A stretch of DNA of 64,000 nt from Orientallactaga sibirica (GCA_036365145.1 JAEOAD010002183.1:1736001-1800000); one strand, 5' to 3'; counted from the stretch's first letter, positions 10,990 through 23,059 are shown. Numbers and translations: made by a program. The notes: a model not told the origin generated them from the letters alone.

Positions 10990-11689
10990 TTTGGTATTCT
11001 TTCATCTTTCCCAATTTTCAAAGCTTACCATTCATGGGCAAGCATAGAAAAGAAGAGAAAACAGAACAGCAATGACCCCTGATGTCCTTGCTCTTGCTGT
11101 TAGTGCCTTCAGACACAATCATCCCCAGGACACAAAAACTTTTGCTATGGGTAGTAGAACAGAAAGAGAAAGAGAGAGAGAGAGGATACAGCATTATTAT
11201 TCACATAGAAAAAAATAATGTCTTCCATTTGTTACATTGGGGAAAACCATAATTCTACGTGTATAGATCAGATAATCCCGCACGTACAAAGGTTTGACTT
11301 ATAATTTAATTTTAACTCTGTAAAGATCCAAAAGTGATATGTATACTCTGGTTTTGATTTTTAATCTTTTCCTAGACTAGCAATAGTAACAGAATAGCAA
11401 CACTCTCTTGTGATGTTTAGTAGCAGCAGCAAACCACAGCACCGTCAGCCACATGCTCATGAGGGTAAACAATAGACACTGTGCAGACTGTGCAATGATG
11501 CTTGGTTATGTGCATTGAATACATTTTCAACTTACCTCAAGTAACTCATCCATAAGTCAAAGGGGCATCTACATGTGTAACTAGGCTTGACCCAGATTAT
11601 TCTAGATCATGGAAAGTGTTTCTTACATCTAAAGTTTGTTTGCAAAACAGAAAACTCTCTGTGAGACACAAGATTTTAAAACCTTTGAA
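10990..11689. other. Unique sequence between two MaLR LTRs
   Basis: No element recognised, apart from a short GA-rich run near 11160-11182. It does not look like MaLR internal sequence, so the flanking LTRs are probably independent solo LTRs. Confidence 0.4.
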
Positions 11690-12044
11690 TCAGATGTCGC
11701 CCATAAACTCATGGGTACTAAATGCTTGGTCCCCAGCTGATAGCAAATTGGGAGGTGGAGCCCTGCTTGTGGAGGTGTGTCTCTGGGGGGCAGATCTTGA
11801 GGTTTGTTAGCCCCTGGCTTGCCAGCGTCAGTTCATGTCACTCTCCTGCTGCTGTTTCCACCTGATGTTGGAAAGGAGGTGATGCCCAGCCTCTGTTCTA
11901 TTGTGTTTTACCCTGACATCATGAAGCTTCCCCTCAGGACTGTAAGACAAAAAACAAAAACAAAACAAAACAAAAAATACCTTTCTTCCCATCAGCTACT
12001 TTTGGTCAAATGCTTTATCCCAGCAATGAGAAGGCAACTGCAAC
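11690..12044 (+). mobile_element. MaLR LTR (ORR1/MT-like), 5' end worn
   Basis: 'cccataaactcatgggtact', 'tgcttggtccccagctgata', 'atcatgaagcttcccctcag', then a CAAAA-rich expansion (11944-11975) at the polyadenylation region, and the end 'aaggcaactgcaaca'. Clearly related to 33877-34591. Confidence 0.88.
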
Positions 12045-12202
12045 ATTTCTAGAAGGAAGTATTTGATGACATCAAAAGGACTTCATCATTGTAGTCCATA
12101 AAGATGCTTGACCTAAAGTGAGCAGAAGCCCATCCTGTCACCTGAAATTCTACCAGGGTTTTTCCTTCCCAAGTACACAAAAAGTGAAAGCATGATGATT
12201 TG

Positions 12203-12208
<6 letters not shown>

Positions 12209-12263
<55 letters not shown>
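12209..12263. repeat. (AT)n microsatellite
   Basis: Perfect alternating AT for about 54 bp, forming the expanded tail of the adjacent minus-strand B1. Confidence 0.97.
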
Positions 12264-12267
<4 letters not shown>

Positions 12268-12271
12268 TATT

Positions 12272-12391
12272 CCAGATAGGGTCTCACTCTAGCCCAAGTT
12301 GACCTGGAATTCACTATGTATTCTCTCAGGGTGGCCTCAAACTCATGATGATCCTCCTACCTCTGCCTCCCAAGTACTGGGATTAAAGGCC
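12272..12391 (-). mobile_element. B1 SINE
   Basis: 'gatagggtctcactctagcc', 'gacctggaattcactatgta' and 'gtactgggattaaaggcctg' in reverse order. The 7SL head is slightly shortened. Confidence 0.88.
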
Positions 12392-12689
12392 TGGATTTTT
12401 TAGTTTTTTAAAGGATGAAAGTACAGTGTTGTCTGAGGGTAACATTTAGAGAGAGTACTAGTGACAGGGAGGCATGTTGGTTACCAAGTATTCCCAAGAG
12501 CTTCCTCCTAAAGATGGAATCCATAGGAACCCAAAGCAGAAATAAAAATGGCTCAAACATGCCCCAAACCCAGAGTCCATGGGGATGGGGCAGTTCTTCC
12601 TAGTGCTATGCTATAACATGAGACATTTTTGTATTGTGTGTGTGATAGAAAGAGAGAGTGAGAGAGAAGTGCATGTAAATAGGCATGTC

Positions 12690-12990
12690 TGTATGATTAG
12701 GCACATGTGTATGTACAGGTACATGTGCACAATTATGCCCATGTGAATAGAGGCCAAAACACAACCTCAGGTGTCATCCTCAGGAATACCATCCACCACT
12801 TTGAGACAGGGTCTCTCATTGTCCTCAAGTTCACAAATTAGACTACAGTGACTGGCCAGGACACCCAGAGATCCTCCTGTCTCTGCCTCCCCAGCACTGG
12901 TACTATAGGTGTGCATCACTATACCTGACATTTTATATGGGTACAAGAATCAAACTCAGGTCTATCTTTTCTGTGCCCCAAGATTTTTTT
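12690..12990 (-). mobile_element. B3/RSINE1-type SINE
   Basis: TG/CA-rich tail ('catgtgtatgtacaggtaca'), 'cctcaggtgtcatcctcagg', 'tttgagacagggtctctcat', 'gtctctgcctccccagcact' and 'aatcaaactcaggtct' are the reverse complement of the rodent composite SINE. The head end beyond 12985 is lost. Confidence 0.78.
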
Positions 12991-13429
12991 TTAATTTGTA
13001 AATACCAAATCAATCTGATAGAATAAACACTCATTTATCATGTTGGTTCTTTTCACTGAAGAATATGCATAAGAAGATGGATTCTTGGTTCTAACAATGC
13101 TGTTTGATGATCTAATTAATAATAAGGGACAGTGCTTGGAATATGTCATCTACTATCTTACACTTGTGAAAATTATTCATCTGTGTTTTCTTGCTATCCA
13201 TGAAAATGACAGTGAAATATGCTATCCACTCACCAATAGCTAAATGTAAAGCAGTAATGATGCCTGAAGCTTCCTGCAGTGCTGGAGATTTTAGAAATCA
13301 TTAATAATAAATTACCAGCAATGCCATGGACAGCTGGTAGATTAGTAAAACTTTCCACTATAAAATAATAATGTGCTAAGTCATTTTGCACAGCCTTTAG
13401 CAATTTGTTTAAAGCCTTTTTGCCTTAAG
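12991..13429. other. Unique AT-rich sequence
   Basis: No repeat recognised. Smooth, microsatellite-poor DNA that could contain conserved non-coding elements. Confidence 0.4.
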
Positions 13430-13560
13430 ATGACTGTTGCCAGCATTAAACTTATTTTACAGATGGGAAAACTGAGGTTATTTTACCAAATAATTGGGTC
13501 AGATGAAAGAGAGTTGAGTTTAAATTTGGCATAGTTGTTAGTATGAAAGGTACATGCAGA
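13430..13560 (+). mobile_element. MIR (core-SINE) remnant
   Basis: 'ttattttacagatgggaaaa' plus 'ctgaggttatttt' is the hallmark MIR core. Ancient mammalian SINE, so this stretch was present before the rodent-specific insertions. Confidence 0.75.
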
Positions 13561-13796
13561 AATCTGTGGTTAATGAATTGGGGTCAGGTTGAAGATAGGG
13601 TTTTATCACTCACAAATTTTAGGTCACCTGCTTTATCTATAAAACTACAGAACACCCTAATGATACACCTTAAGGTCTTAGAAAAACAAGAACAAGCCAA
13701 CCCCAAAAACAGTAGATGAAAAGAAATAAGCCAAAGCAGAAAAAAATGAAATGAGGACAAAATAACAATGTATAGAAATCATACAAAGATTTGGGA

Positions 13797-14963
13797 AGCT
13801 TCCAGTCAAGATGGCATCCGCCTAACCACGCTTCACCTAGCAGGGAAGGAAAGGATGTGACAAACATCCACAATGAGCTGTTGATCAGAGAAACCTACAA
13901 GGTCTCCCATAAGAAGACAGACTTCTGGGGCTGGAGAGATGGCTTAGGCCTGCCTCCTAAGCCTAAGAACACTGGTTCCAATCTCCAGCGGTTCCAATCT
14001 CCAGGTCCCACGTTTAGCCAGATGCAAAGTGATGCAAGGGTGCAATGCCACACATCTGGATTTCGTTCACAGCAGCTGAGACACTGCTGGCGCGCCCATC
14101 TCTGTCTCCCCCCCCATCTCTCTGTCTCTCTGTCTCTCTCTCTCTCTCTGTCTCTCTCCAAAAAAATAATAAAAAATAAAGTTTAAAAAAAAAAGAAGAA
14201 GACAGACTTCTGTCAGAGCACTTGATTACCCACCAAAGGTTAAGGGTAAGACCCTACTGATAAAGACAACATATGCTGTTGATACAGAATATGGAGAGAC
14301 CTGGCTGGAATCTGGAAGAAAGTCAGTCCCAAGAAAGTTAGCTAGTGCCAGAAGGTGCTACATGAGCAACTGGGGGGAAAATGGTAACATATGTCCAAGC
14401 AAAACGTGGTTTAAGATACTTAAGAGCAAACAACCTGATGTGATGCTCACCCAAGTGCAATAGTGGCACACAGCCATGGTGGGTAACCAACTGCTCTTGA
14501 ATTGGCCTAATGGACTCACTCAATGGAACAGAACCCATAGCTGGAACTGGGAAACAAGTCAGAATCATATAAAAAAAAATGAGTTTGCTCTCCAATATCA
14601 AGTTCCCACCAATCTTAGGCTACAAGAGGGCCTACAACTATTAAGTTCTCTCTAAACTAACAATGATTACCCCATTTATCCACTGCTGACTTCACTACCC
14701 ATTCGAGAATCTGTTTCTCTTTTTCAGATGGGCATGGAACCTGAGGAGAGAATCAGCCCATCGCATCCCACCAGGGCCCCAGTTGAAACAATAGAGTAGT
14801 GGGGGAAATGAGCAAGAGGGCTGCCTTCTTGGTGAATTTGGTATCAGCACAAGGGTGAAGGCCATAGACACAAAGAACACTCAACTCCTCCCAAACCAGA
14901 GATTCAGAGACACCAAGGATCCCAAGATCTCATCTGTACATAACTAATAAAGAGGAAAAAAAA
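13797..14963 (+). mobile_element. Mini-L1: L1 5' tip joined to L1 3'UTR, no ORFs
   Basis: Begins 'gcttccagtcaagatggc', the same 5' end seen in L1 copies B (near 29185) and C (near 51403), including the AAGATGG box. After only about 57 bases, at 13853/13854, it jumps to 3'UTR sequence ('gatgtgacaaacatccac', 'aatgagctgttgatcagag') corresponding to 9266 in copy A and 47359 in copy C. It then follows the 3'UTR to about 14925 and skips most of the last 250 bases before the terminal 'tgtacataactaa' and A tail. All coding sequence is absent. A type II SINE sits inside at 13927-14192. Confidence 0.88.
13927..14192 (+). mobile_element. tRNA-derived SINE, type II, inside the mini-L1
   Basis: Head 'ggggctggagagatggctta', type II body 'gttccaatctccaggtccca' and 'agccagatgcaaagtgatgc'; the GC-rich CTCF-like segment is partly deleted ('gggtgcaatgccacacatctgg'). 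TSD 'gaagacagacttct' at 13913-13926 and 14194-14207. Confidence 0.93.
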
Positions 14964-15079
14964 TAAGTTTCCCATGTGCCCTGCTAGCCAACCTCCAAAC
15001 CTCTCAGGATCCACCTCAGTTCCAGTTTCTAGCACAGTAACTGAGCATTGCCTGTTCTTGCATTTCATGCATTCCATGC

Positions 15080-15330
15080 AAATAGGACCCTACAGCTTGT
15101 ACTTTGGTGGACTGGCTCTTTTCATTCATACCAGATGTTGTGGTTTCTATTCATGCTGTAGGTACCAGTAGTTTGTTTTTATTGCTGAATCCATTCTATG
15201 GATAAATCACTTGTTTATTCAATCTTCTGTTAATATACATTTATTTCCAGTTTTTAGCTAGTATAACTGAAACAGTTCTATAAACATTGTGCATATCTTG
15301 TAGTGGGCAGATTTCTTTATTTGAAATGAA
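15080..15330 (-). mobile_element. Old L1 ORF2 3' fragment
   Basis: 'ttccagtttttagctagtat' with 'ctataaacattgtgcatatc' and 'ccattctatggataaatcac' is the reverse complement of the ORF2 C-terminal coding end. Far more diverged than copies A-C, so it belongs to an older L1 lineage. Confidence 0.7.
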
Positions 15331-15859
15331 TAAATATTTTGAAATGGAAAAAAGAACAATTTACTCACTAGTGATGATTATGTTCAGGCAGCTTAAATTG
15401 TAGTTCAAGAGAAGCAAGAAGGGATCAGCTATTATTTAGAATTAAGTCCATTAAGAATAAGACAGTTTTAACTGAAAGCCAAAATACAGGAAGTATAAAA
15501 TTTGCTTATATAGATGGGTTCATTTTCCTCAGGGTTAGAAGAAGAAGAATTTTTGAGACTAGGGGTAGGAAGGGATTCAAAGGATAGATTTAAAAATAAT
15601 AAAAAGGAAGAGTATCTTGAACATTACTAAAGCCATTTTCCACTTCAGAATACCCACCCTATCATTTCAGTAAAGCACTTGCATCATTTTAATCTTGGAG
15701 GTTATATTGTCTTATATGGTTTGATGTCTTGCATGTGTTTTTCTTATCATAAATTTACTTTTCCTTTATTCTATGCAGCCCTTCAGTTGCAACACCTGCT
15801 TCTTACCTCTGGGTTAATAGTTCCTTTGAAACAATAAACCTTCTAAATAAAATAAAGCT
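15331..15859. other. Unique sequence
   Basis: No element recognised. Confidence 0.4.
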
Positions 15860-17400
15860 AAAACTCTTACCAAGAGAAAAAGAAAGAAAAATTTGGTTCT
15901 TTGAAAATGAAAATAAGATTGACACTTAGCTAATCTTATGAAAAAGAGAAAAATCCAAAATGAATAAGATTAGAGATGAAGATGAAGACAACAAATTCCA
16001 GTGGCATCCAAAAGATCTTTAAAAAGTTAAATTCAAAGGGAATATCTAGAATAGATGTATAAATTCTTAGGCACATACACTTCCAAAAACTAAATCAAGA
16101 AGTTATAAATAACTTAAATAAATGTTTAATAAGCAACAAAATTGAAGCAGTAATAAACCACCTCCCCACAAAGAAAAACCTAAGCCTGGATGGATTCTCT
16201 GCCAAATTCCACCAAACCTTTCAAGAAGAAAGGGAAGGGATACTACCAAACTCCTCTACAAAGCCAGTGTTACTCTGATAACAAAGCCAGATAATTACAG
16301 AACAAAATGAAGGAAGGAAGGAAGGGAGAGAGAGAGAAAGGTAAGAAAAGAAAAAAGCTATATACTAAATTCCCTGGTTAACATAGCTGCAAAAATGCAT
16401 AATAAATTAAAGAACACACTAAAAGATCATACACCATAACTAAGTTGATATTTATCCTAAAGATTTAAGCTTGGTTCAATATCTACAAATTACTAAATGT
16501 AATATAATATATAAATATACTTAATAACAAATCATATGATCATCGTATAGACAAGGCCTTTGAATAGTTCATCATCCCTTCATGATAAAATCCCTGAAGA
16601 AACTAGGAATTGAAAGAGCATAGATCACATAATAAAGGCTATATATGGCAAAGCTATAGCTAGCATTATGTCAAAGGGGAAACAGTGAAAGTAATTCCTC
16701 AGTAATGATAATGAAGGGCATTCATTCTCTCCACTCTTACTCATAATAGTGCTCAAAGACTTGGCTAGAGCAATAAAACACCTGCAATAACTAAAAGATG
16801 AAGCTGAGAGATGGCTTAGAGGTTTAAAGTACTTGCTCGCAAAGCCTTCCAACCTGGATTCAACTCACCAGTACTCACATAAAGCTAAATATACAAAATG
16901 GCACATGATCTGGAATTACTAGTGGAAACAGGCTGTGGCATACCCATATTCATTCTCTCTCTTTCTCTCTCTCTTCTCACAAATAAAAAAAAATATTTAA
17001 AAGAAATAAAAGATATACAAATGGGAAAGGAAAAATAAAATATCCCAATTTATAGTTAAATTCAAATTATTATTAAATTATTTTAACTAAATTAAAGACT
17101 TTCTGAAAAGACTCTAGCAACATGAGAACTAATCCTGAGTAGACCAATGGGATTGTATAAATTTAAAAAGCATCTACCCAGCAAAGGAAATAATCAGCAG
17201 AGTGAAGAGACAGCCTAGAAAATCTGGAAAACAGCTCTGTCTACCATGTATCAGATAAGGGATTAAAATTTAGATGTATAACAAACTGCAAACATTGAAC
17301 ACCCCATCCATAAAGGGGATAATGAACTGAGTAGACATTTTTCAAAAGAAATACAAATGATCAGGTAAATATTTATATGAAATGTAGAACCTAAATTCAA
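15860..17400 (+). pseudogene. Old L1 ORF2 remnant, plus strand
   Basis: Three-frame reading gives degenerate LINE-1 ORF2p text: 'WFFENENKIDT' near 15894, then near 16160 'KPKPGWILCQIPPNLSRR' followed by 'LLYKASVTLITKPDN' (the conserved stretch before the reverse-transcriptase core), and near 17330 a piece like 'VDIFQKKYK' from the C-terminal third. Many stops and frame changes, so dead for a long time. A GGAA/GA tract (16310-16340) and a SINE (16797-17010) interrupt it. Confidence 0.75.
16797..17010 (+). mobile_element. tRNA-derived SINE, type I, diverged
   Basis: 'gctgagagatggcttagagg', 'cctggattcaactcacc', 'agtactcacataaagct', a CT-rich tract (16952-16978) and an A-rich tail, within the old L1. 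Confidence 0.85.
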
Positions 17401-17690
17401 ATTGTGTGTGTCATTATGAAAATACATAAGAGATCACAAGGGGGGGGGTGAGGAGAGAGTTTAAGGAGGAGGTAGAGAAGGCAATGGAATATATATGACA
17501 TAAAGGCAAAATGGAGTCTATTTAGGGGCAGGAAGGGAACCAGCATAAGAGGCGGGGGTCGGGGTGGAGAGGGATGTTGTGAAGAGATGAATAAGAACAA
17601 AGAATAACTACATTTATGCATGAAAATGCCATAGTGAAAACCATTACTTTGTATGATAACTATAAAAAATAACTAAAAAACAATTTAAAA
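17400..17690 (+). mobile_element. Old rodent L1 (Lx-like) 3'UTR
   Basis: A G-rich segment and then 'gcatgaaaatgccatagtga' with 'cccattactttgtatg'-like text (here 'accattactttgtatgataa') match the 3' terminus of older rodent L1s from memory. Continuous with the ORF2 remnant upstream. Confidence 0.6.
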
Positions 17691-17699
17691 TTTAAATTA

Positions 17700-18770
17700 A
17701 ACAACTTGAGACTGTACTCACTGTAAGAAAAAAAATTCACACCTTGTCTATAGTTCTACTGCTGAAACTTTAGGAGACTCAGTCATAATGAGTTGGGAAA
17801 ATCTTAAAGTTCAAGCTGTCGCCAAACACATAAAGCATGTAAATCATTTGCTTGAAGAATATAACCAAACATATGTAATTGGACAATCCTCACTAAATCA
17901 AATATATAGCTGATCTCTAATCTGACCTTAATAGCTAGAAGTCAAATTTCTCAAGTTAAACCCCAAAAGAATGAAAGGACGCCAAGGAAGAAGAGGAATG
18001 TGATGGAGTCTTGAGGTTGTTGGTCAGCAACAGCCTAAAGCAGAGAAATAATGGTATAAATGCTGGCTTTTTGTCTGGATGTGAATTGGTTATTCACAGG
18101 TTTTCATCTTGATTAAGCTCTTTCTCATGGAAAGGATTTCAAAATTGCCTGCCAATAGAATCTCAATCACCATGGAGCAGACAAAAAACGACACTCCCAT
18201 CCTGAAGTTCTGACAGGAAATTGCTCTGGAAGGGTGACTAGGCATCTCTTTCTGTGGGCCCCTGGCTCATGCCCTTGACAAGTTTAATTTTCAGTGGAGA
18301 GTTCATTAGGATGTCTCTTGAATGGGCTGTGTATTCAGAGCCAATTTTCCAGGATCTGGCTGCCTGAACTTTTGCAGCATCTTCCAGAAAAGCAGCTCTG
18401 TCACCTCAGATGGCCTTTGGCAATCCAAGCAGGAAAGCTCCCTGACACATTTGGACTCTGACAGGGATCAGGGTCCAGCATCCTGCAAGCACTCCCGGCA
18501 GAATCAACAAAATTTTTCCATCTTCTCTCCTGCTTGCGTTACTCCCTGGGAAGGCTCAAATTAAGCAAGCATCAATATTTTGATATGATGACATAATAAA
18601 TATCCATGGTCAGAGCTTGTAATTGTACTGCTGAAATGTTACATGGTTGAACAAACAAGTGAGAGCAACCAAAGGTACAAAGTGAAGTTCAGTAAAGAGC
18701 CCTGAGAAGAAGCCCATGGAACAATCTAGAACAGAAAACGACCAGTTTCAATGTGTATAAATATCCAAAT
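17700..18770. other. Unique sequence, candidate conserved non-coding stretch
   Basis: Repeat-free by eye. 17950-18560 is balanced in composition and free of simple repeats. An 80-codon open frame at 18322-18564 lacks any recognisable domain. Nothing specific can be assigned. Confidence 0.35.
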
Positions 18771-18773
18771 GAT

Positions 18774-18960
18774 TGAGCAGGTCATGGTGGCAAATGCCTT
18801 TAATCCCAGTACTCAGGAGACAGAGGTAGGAGGATTGCTGTGAGTTTGAAACCACCCAGAGACTACAGAGTGAATTCCAGGTTAGCTTGAGCTAGAGTGA
18901 AACCCTACCTCAAAAAAACAAAAACTAAACTAAACTAAAATAAAATATAAAATAAAATAA
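18774..18960 (+). mobile_element. B1 SINE
   Basis: 'gcaggtcatggtggcaaatg', 'cctttaatcccagtactcag', 'gagactacagagtgaattcc' and 'gaaaccctacctcaaaaaa', then an AAACT/AAAAT-rich tail. Confidence 0.9.
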
Positions 18961-18964
18961 AAAT

Positions 18965-19230
18965 CTAAATGTTTGATCTTCCTTCCAAAACTCGTGTTTT
19001 TCTTCATTCAGAGAATGGCAACATAGACCTACATGCACAAGCAAAGGAGCCAAAAAGAAATCCTTGATGATTCTCTTCAGCTCAGCTACATCTATAACCC
19101 TTCACCAAATGCTGTTGATTTAATATCTTCTGAAGACTGTATTACTGTTTCTTAAATATAACTCCTTCAGTTCCACTGTGACCACCACTGTTCCTCATCC
19201 CTAGATCCTGGCAGAAATTTCTGGGCTGTT
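18965..19230. other. Unique sequence
   Basis: Nothing recognised. Confidence 0.4.
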
Positions 19231-19231
19231 G

Positions 19232-19585
19232 TATTAGTCAGCTTTCCATTGCTATGACAAAATACCTCAGAGAAGCCAACTTAAATCAGGGCAGGTTTAT
19301 TTTGTCTCATTATTTCAGACATTTCAGTCCAGGGTTGTTTGGCCAAGTTAGCTTTAGACCTGCAATAAAGCAGGATATATTTACAGAAATATTTGACAAA
19401 AAAAGCTACTCACTTCATGGTGTCCAGGAAGCAAAAATAGAGTAAAAGAGGGGGCTAAGGTTCAAATATCTCCGTCAAGAAAACATCCCAATGATCTAAA
19501 TTCCTCTCCGTGGCCTATAGGCTGAAGTGCAAGTCTTTAGCACATGGCTTTTAGGGGACATTTTGATTCAGACCGCAATAGTTAT
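19232..19585 (-). mobile_element. MaLR-type LTR, minus strand
   Basis: Opens 'tattagtcagctttccattg' and 'ctatgacaaaatacctcaga', runs through 'gtttattttgtctcattatt', 'ggtgtccaggaagcaaaaat', and closes 'ttttgattcagaccgcaata', the reverse complement of a MaLR LTR start. Confidence 0.82.
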
Positions 19586-19589
19586 TTAT

Positions 19590-20377
19590 TCTCTTCTGTT
19601 GATGGTCTAATCCATTCTCATGCTTCAGCTAGAATACTTTCTTCCAAACACAAATCTACTAATCTTATAAACTAATGATCTGAATGACAATTAATATGAT
19701 ATAAAAGTGCTTTACTCTTTTTGTTGGTTTCTCACTGCTCTCTGGGCCAAGTACGGGAATGATAACGTGGTTTACACAGTTCTGTCTGGCCTGCTCTCCT
19801 GCTTGGTTTTGAGCTAGTTCCCTTCATACACGACACTACTTCCATTCCTCTTCCCTCCACTTCTTCAAAAGTGTGTGCCCTCATACCACAGGACCTGTGC
19901 CAATATCATGATGCCCAGTGTCTCCGTGCTCTTTGGTCCATACTTACCCATTGACTCACCTACCCAACCATATCCAGCCTCTAGAGCTGAGATCCTGTCA
20001 CTTTCTCAGAAAAATAAAATAAAATAACACTGGTTCCCTAAGCCCAGGTCATGTTTATTGTCAGAAAGCTGTCTTCTTTCAGACTACACAGTTGAGTTTC
20101 AATTTTCCATCCCTATGTGTTCATATTTAAGTATGTGTCCTTTCATGCAACTTCAGTGTAGCCAGAGACCTTGTCTGGCTTGGCTCACCAATGCACTTTT
20201 TGTCTGTTTGTTCTACCTATTGTAGTTAGAAATATGATGAAATCTTCCCCTGAGATTGTGGCTTTGCCTATTTCTCCCTTACGTATTTTTCTCATTGTAT
20301 ATTCTGAAGCTAGATTTTCAAACAGTACAAATTTAAGACACTTTAAGATGATCTTGGTGAGTGATTTTATTCTTATA
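19590..20377. other. Unique sequence
   Basis: No recognised element. A short AAAAT run lies near 20011-20027. Confidence 0.4.
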
Positions 20378-20388
20378 AAGTGTTCTTT

Positions 20389-20574
20389 CTTTTTGTTAAA
20401 ATATTTATTTATTTATTCATGAGAGAGAGAGAGAGAGGTATCTAGTCATTGCAAACAAACTCCAGATGCATGTGCCACTTTGTGCATCTAACTTTACATG
20501 GGTACTGAGGAATCAAACCTGGGACCTTGGGCTTTACAGTAAGTGCCTTAACTAATGAGCCATCACTCCAGCCC
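20389..20574 (-). mobile_element. tRNA-derived SINE, type I
   Basis: Tail 'aaaatatttatttatttatt', 'gagagagagagagagagg', 'caaactccagatgcatgtgc' and head complement 'gagccatcactccagccc'. TSD 'aagtgttct' at 20378-20386 and 20575-20583. Confidence 0.93.
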
Positions 20575-20583
20575 AAGTGTTCT

Positions 20584-21655
20584 ATCTTCAGTTACAACCA
20601 CTGTGATGTATGACTATGGCCGCTTTCTTGGGTTGGGGCTTATGTGATGCTCCATCTCATTCTTTTACTTTTATCCTTCCTTTGTTTGAGATCCTTCTCT
20701 TTTAAGCATTACACCATTCATATGAAATTCACAGTATTGTTGCATCATGTTATATTTGAATATAATCTGACAATACCAAGTTTAAAATATGTTTACATTT
20801 AATAGAACTGCTAAATAAGTTTTTGCAATTTTTTCTTACCTTCTATTGAGTTAGGTAAGTACCTTTTGCTATTCCATTTTTTTCATACCCTGAGAGTTAC
20901 ATAATCTTTTGGCATTATAGACAGTCAATATGTACTGCAGATTTGTTGTAGTATAATATAAATTACAACTTTTATCAATGCCTATACAATGAAAGGACAT
21001 TTGAACATTTTGTTGCTTTTATTTTCTTTCTTATTTGACATTATAATCATGTATTTTAATTCTACATAAATAAAAACCTCATAAGATAATAATATTTTTA
21101 GATAGTGAATATTAATTTAGATGTACTTACATGTGTATCATTCTTTTGCATCTTATTCTTTCCCACAATTTTTTACTGTCACTTAGAATTATTTTCCTTC
21201 TGTCTGAACACTCCCCCTGTGGCAATCCACTTTGTGCACACCAATGATAAATTCTTCCAGAAAACAATTGTCTAAGGCTCTAGGTACAGCTGAAAATTTG
21301 CAAGAAACACAGAGAAGAGTAGACTTGCTGAACTGTGCCATGAGTATGAGATTAACAAATGCAGACTTCAGGCATTCTACAGGTCAAATAGACTTTGGTC
21401 TTCAACAGATAACATCTATGCAGAAGAAAGGGTCAGAGAGAGCTGCAGCAGATTAAATGAGATTTACATGACATGCTAAATTTTTAATGGGCAAAACTAG
21501 ACTATAGGGTCTAGGGATATACCTGAGTAGTAAGACTATAAACACAAGAAGGAGATTGCACAACAATGCACAAGAAAAGGGCAGAGACCACTTGCAGAGA
21601 AGGGAATGTGTTGTGACCAAGATGGCACATAAGAAAAGGTTTCTGAGTGGCTGAA
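20584..21655. other. Unique AT-rich sequence
   Basis: No recognised element. A 74-codon frame at 21232-21456 has no recognisable family. Confidence 0.4.
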
Positions 21656-21661
21656 ACATTT

Positions 21662-23059
21662 TACTTTATTTATTTATTGGTTATGTAGATAGTGTGAATA
21701 CATTCATGCTGGTAGTATCGTTAGCCTCTTGTCTGTTCTCCCTCCTCCGAAGGGACCCTCCACATAGGGGAATATGGGTTGTGCATTGTGGGAGTAGCCA
21801 TCAGTTATGGGGAAGAGGCAAAGTCTCTGTGCATAATGACCCAACTTGTGGCTCTAACAATCTTTCCACCCCATCTTCCATAAATTTCCCTGAGCCATGT
21901 TGGGATCATTTAGGTCTACTTCAGTGATGAGGTTTTGGGAGCCTCTGTGTCTCTGGGTATCTGGTTTGGCAGGAGGTGAGTGTTCTCTGTGTCTATCTCC
22001 TTCACCCTGTGTTGGTACAAGGTTCATCAAGAAAGCAGCACTCCTTCCCATTTCCCCCATTATCCTGTGGGGCCCTGGTGAAGTGCAATGGGCTGATCCT
22101 CTCCTCAGGTTCTGCATGCATCTGAAAAAGAAAAGCAAACTCTCCAACAGAGAGAGAGGTCAGCACCAGATAAATTGGATAACCATTATTATTTTAGAGA
22201 TAATTTCATAGGTGTAAGCCCTCTTGTAGCCCACAATTGGTGGGAGCTTGATTTTGGAGAGCAAGCTCATTGTTTTGGATATGGTTCTGACTTGTTTCCC
22301 AGTTGCATCTATGGGTTCCACTCCACTGAGTGAATCTGTTAGCTAAATCAAGAGCAGTTGATTACCCACCATGGCTGTGTGCCACTATTGCCCTTGTGTG
22401 AACATGATGTCAGGTTGTTTGCTGCTGAGAAACTTAGATCATGGGTTGCTTGGACAGTTGTTGGTCACTTTCCCCCAGTCACTCATTTAGCACCTTCTGG
22501 CACCAGGCAAGCTATCTGGGGACTGACTCTCTTCCAGATTGCAGCCAGGTCACTCCATGTTCCATAGCAACGGCATATGGTGTCTTCAGCAGTAGGGTCT
22601 TACCATTAACCTTTGGTGGGTCATCAAGTACTCTGACAGAAATCTGTCTTCTTTTGGGAAACCTTGCATATCTCTTAACAACAGCTCATTGTGGATGTTA
22701 ACCGCATGCTGGTACTGGGAGTTACAGGCCATCGCCAAGGGAAAAGAAGGAGGAAAAAGATAGGAAATATAAATGAGAATGAGAGAAGAGATAGAAGAGG
22801 TAGAGAGAAGAAGCAGGAGAAGCTTACGATTAGTCTTCATCACACTCTCCGGGGCCCTGTGAATAAGGTGTTCCCTCTAAGGACCTGATGCAGGTTCAAA
22901 ATTTTAGTCTGTCTTTCAGGATATAGGATTTTATGGTACCAGTTCCATTTGGGTCCACTTTTGTGATCCCCCCCTTTCCCTTTACTCCCACCCCCCCCTC
23001 CCTATTGTCCAGTCCTCAAGATACCTATTAGGTATGTCAACATCTCAGTCAGATTCAGG
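21662..23059 (-). other. L1 copy B 3'UTR
   Basis: About 1.4 kb, collinear with copies A (8253-9540) and C (46278-47695): 'catcagttatggggaagagg', 'caagagcagttgattaccca', 'cagcagtagggtcttaccat', 'acagctcattgtggatgtta' and a purine-rich AAGAAGGAGG tract near 22741-22825. Confidence 0.88.

Noticed and set aside
10650..12044. The two MaLR LTRs as the ends of one element
   Set aside because: The 700 bp between them does not resemble MaLR internal sequence, and their divergence from each other is large; treated as independent solo LTRs.
13791..14186. 131-codon plus-strand ORF
   Set aside because: It runs from the mini-L1 5' end into an inserted SINE and its CT tract, and cannot be a conserved protein.
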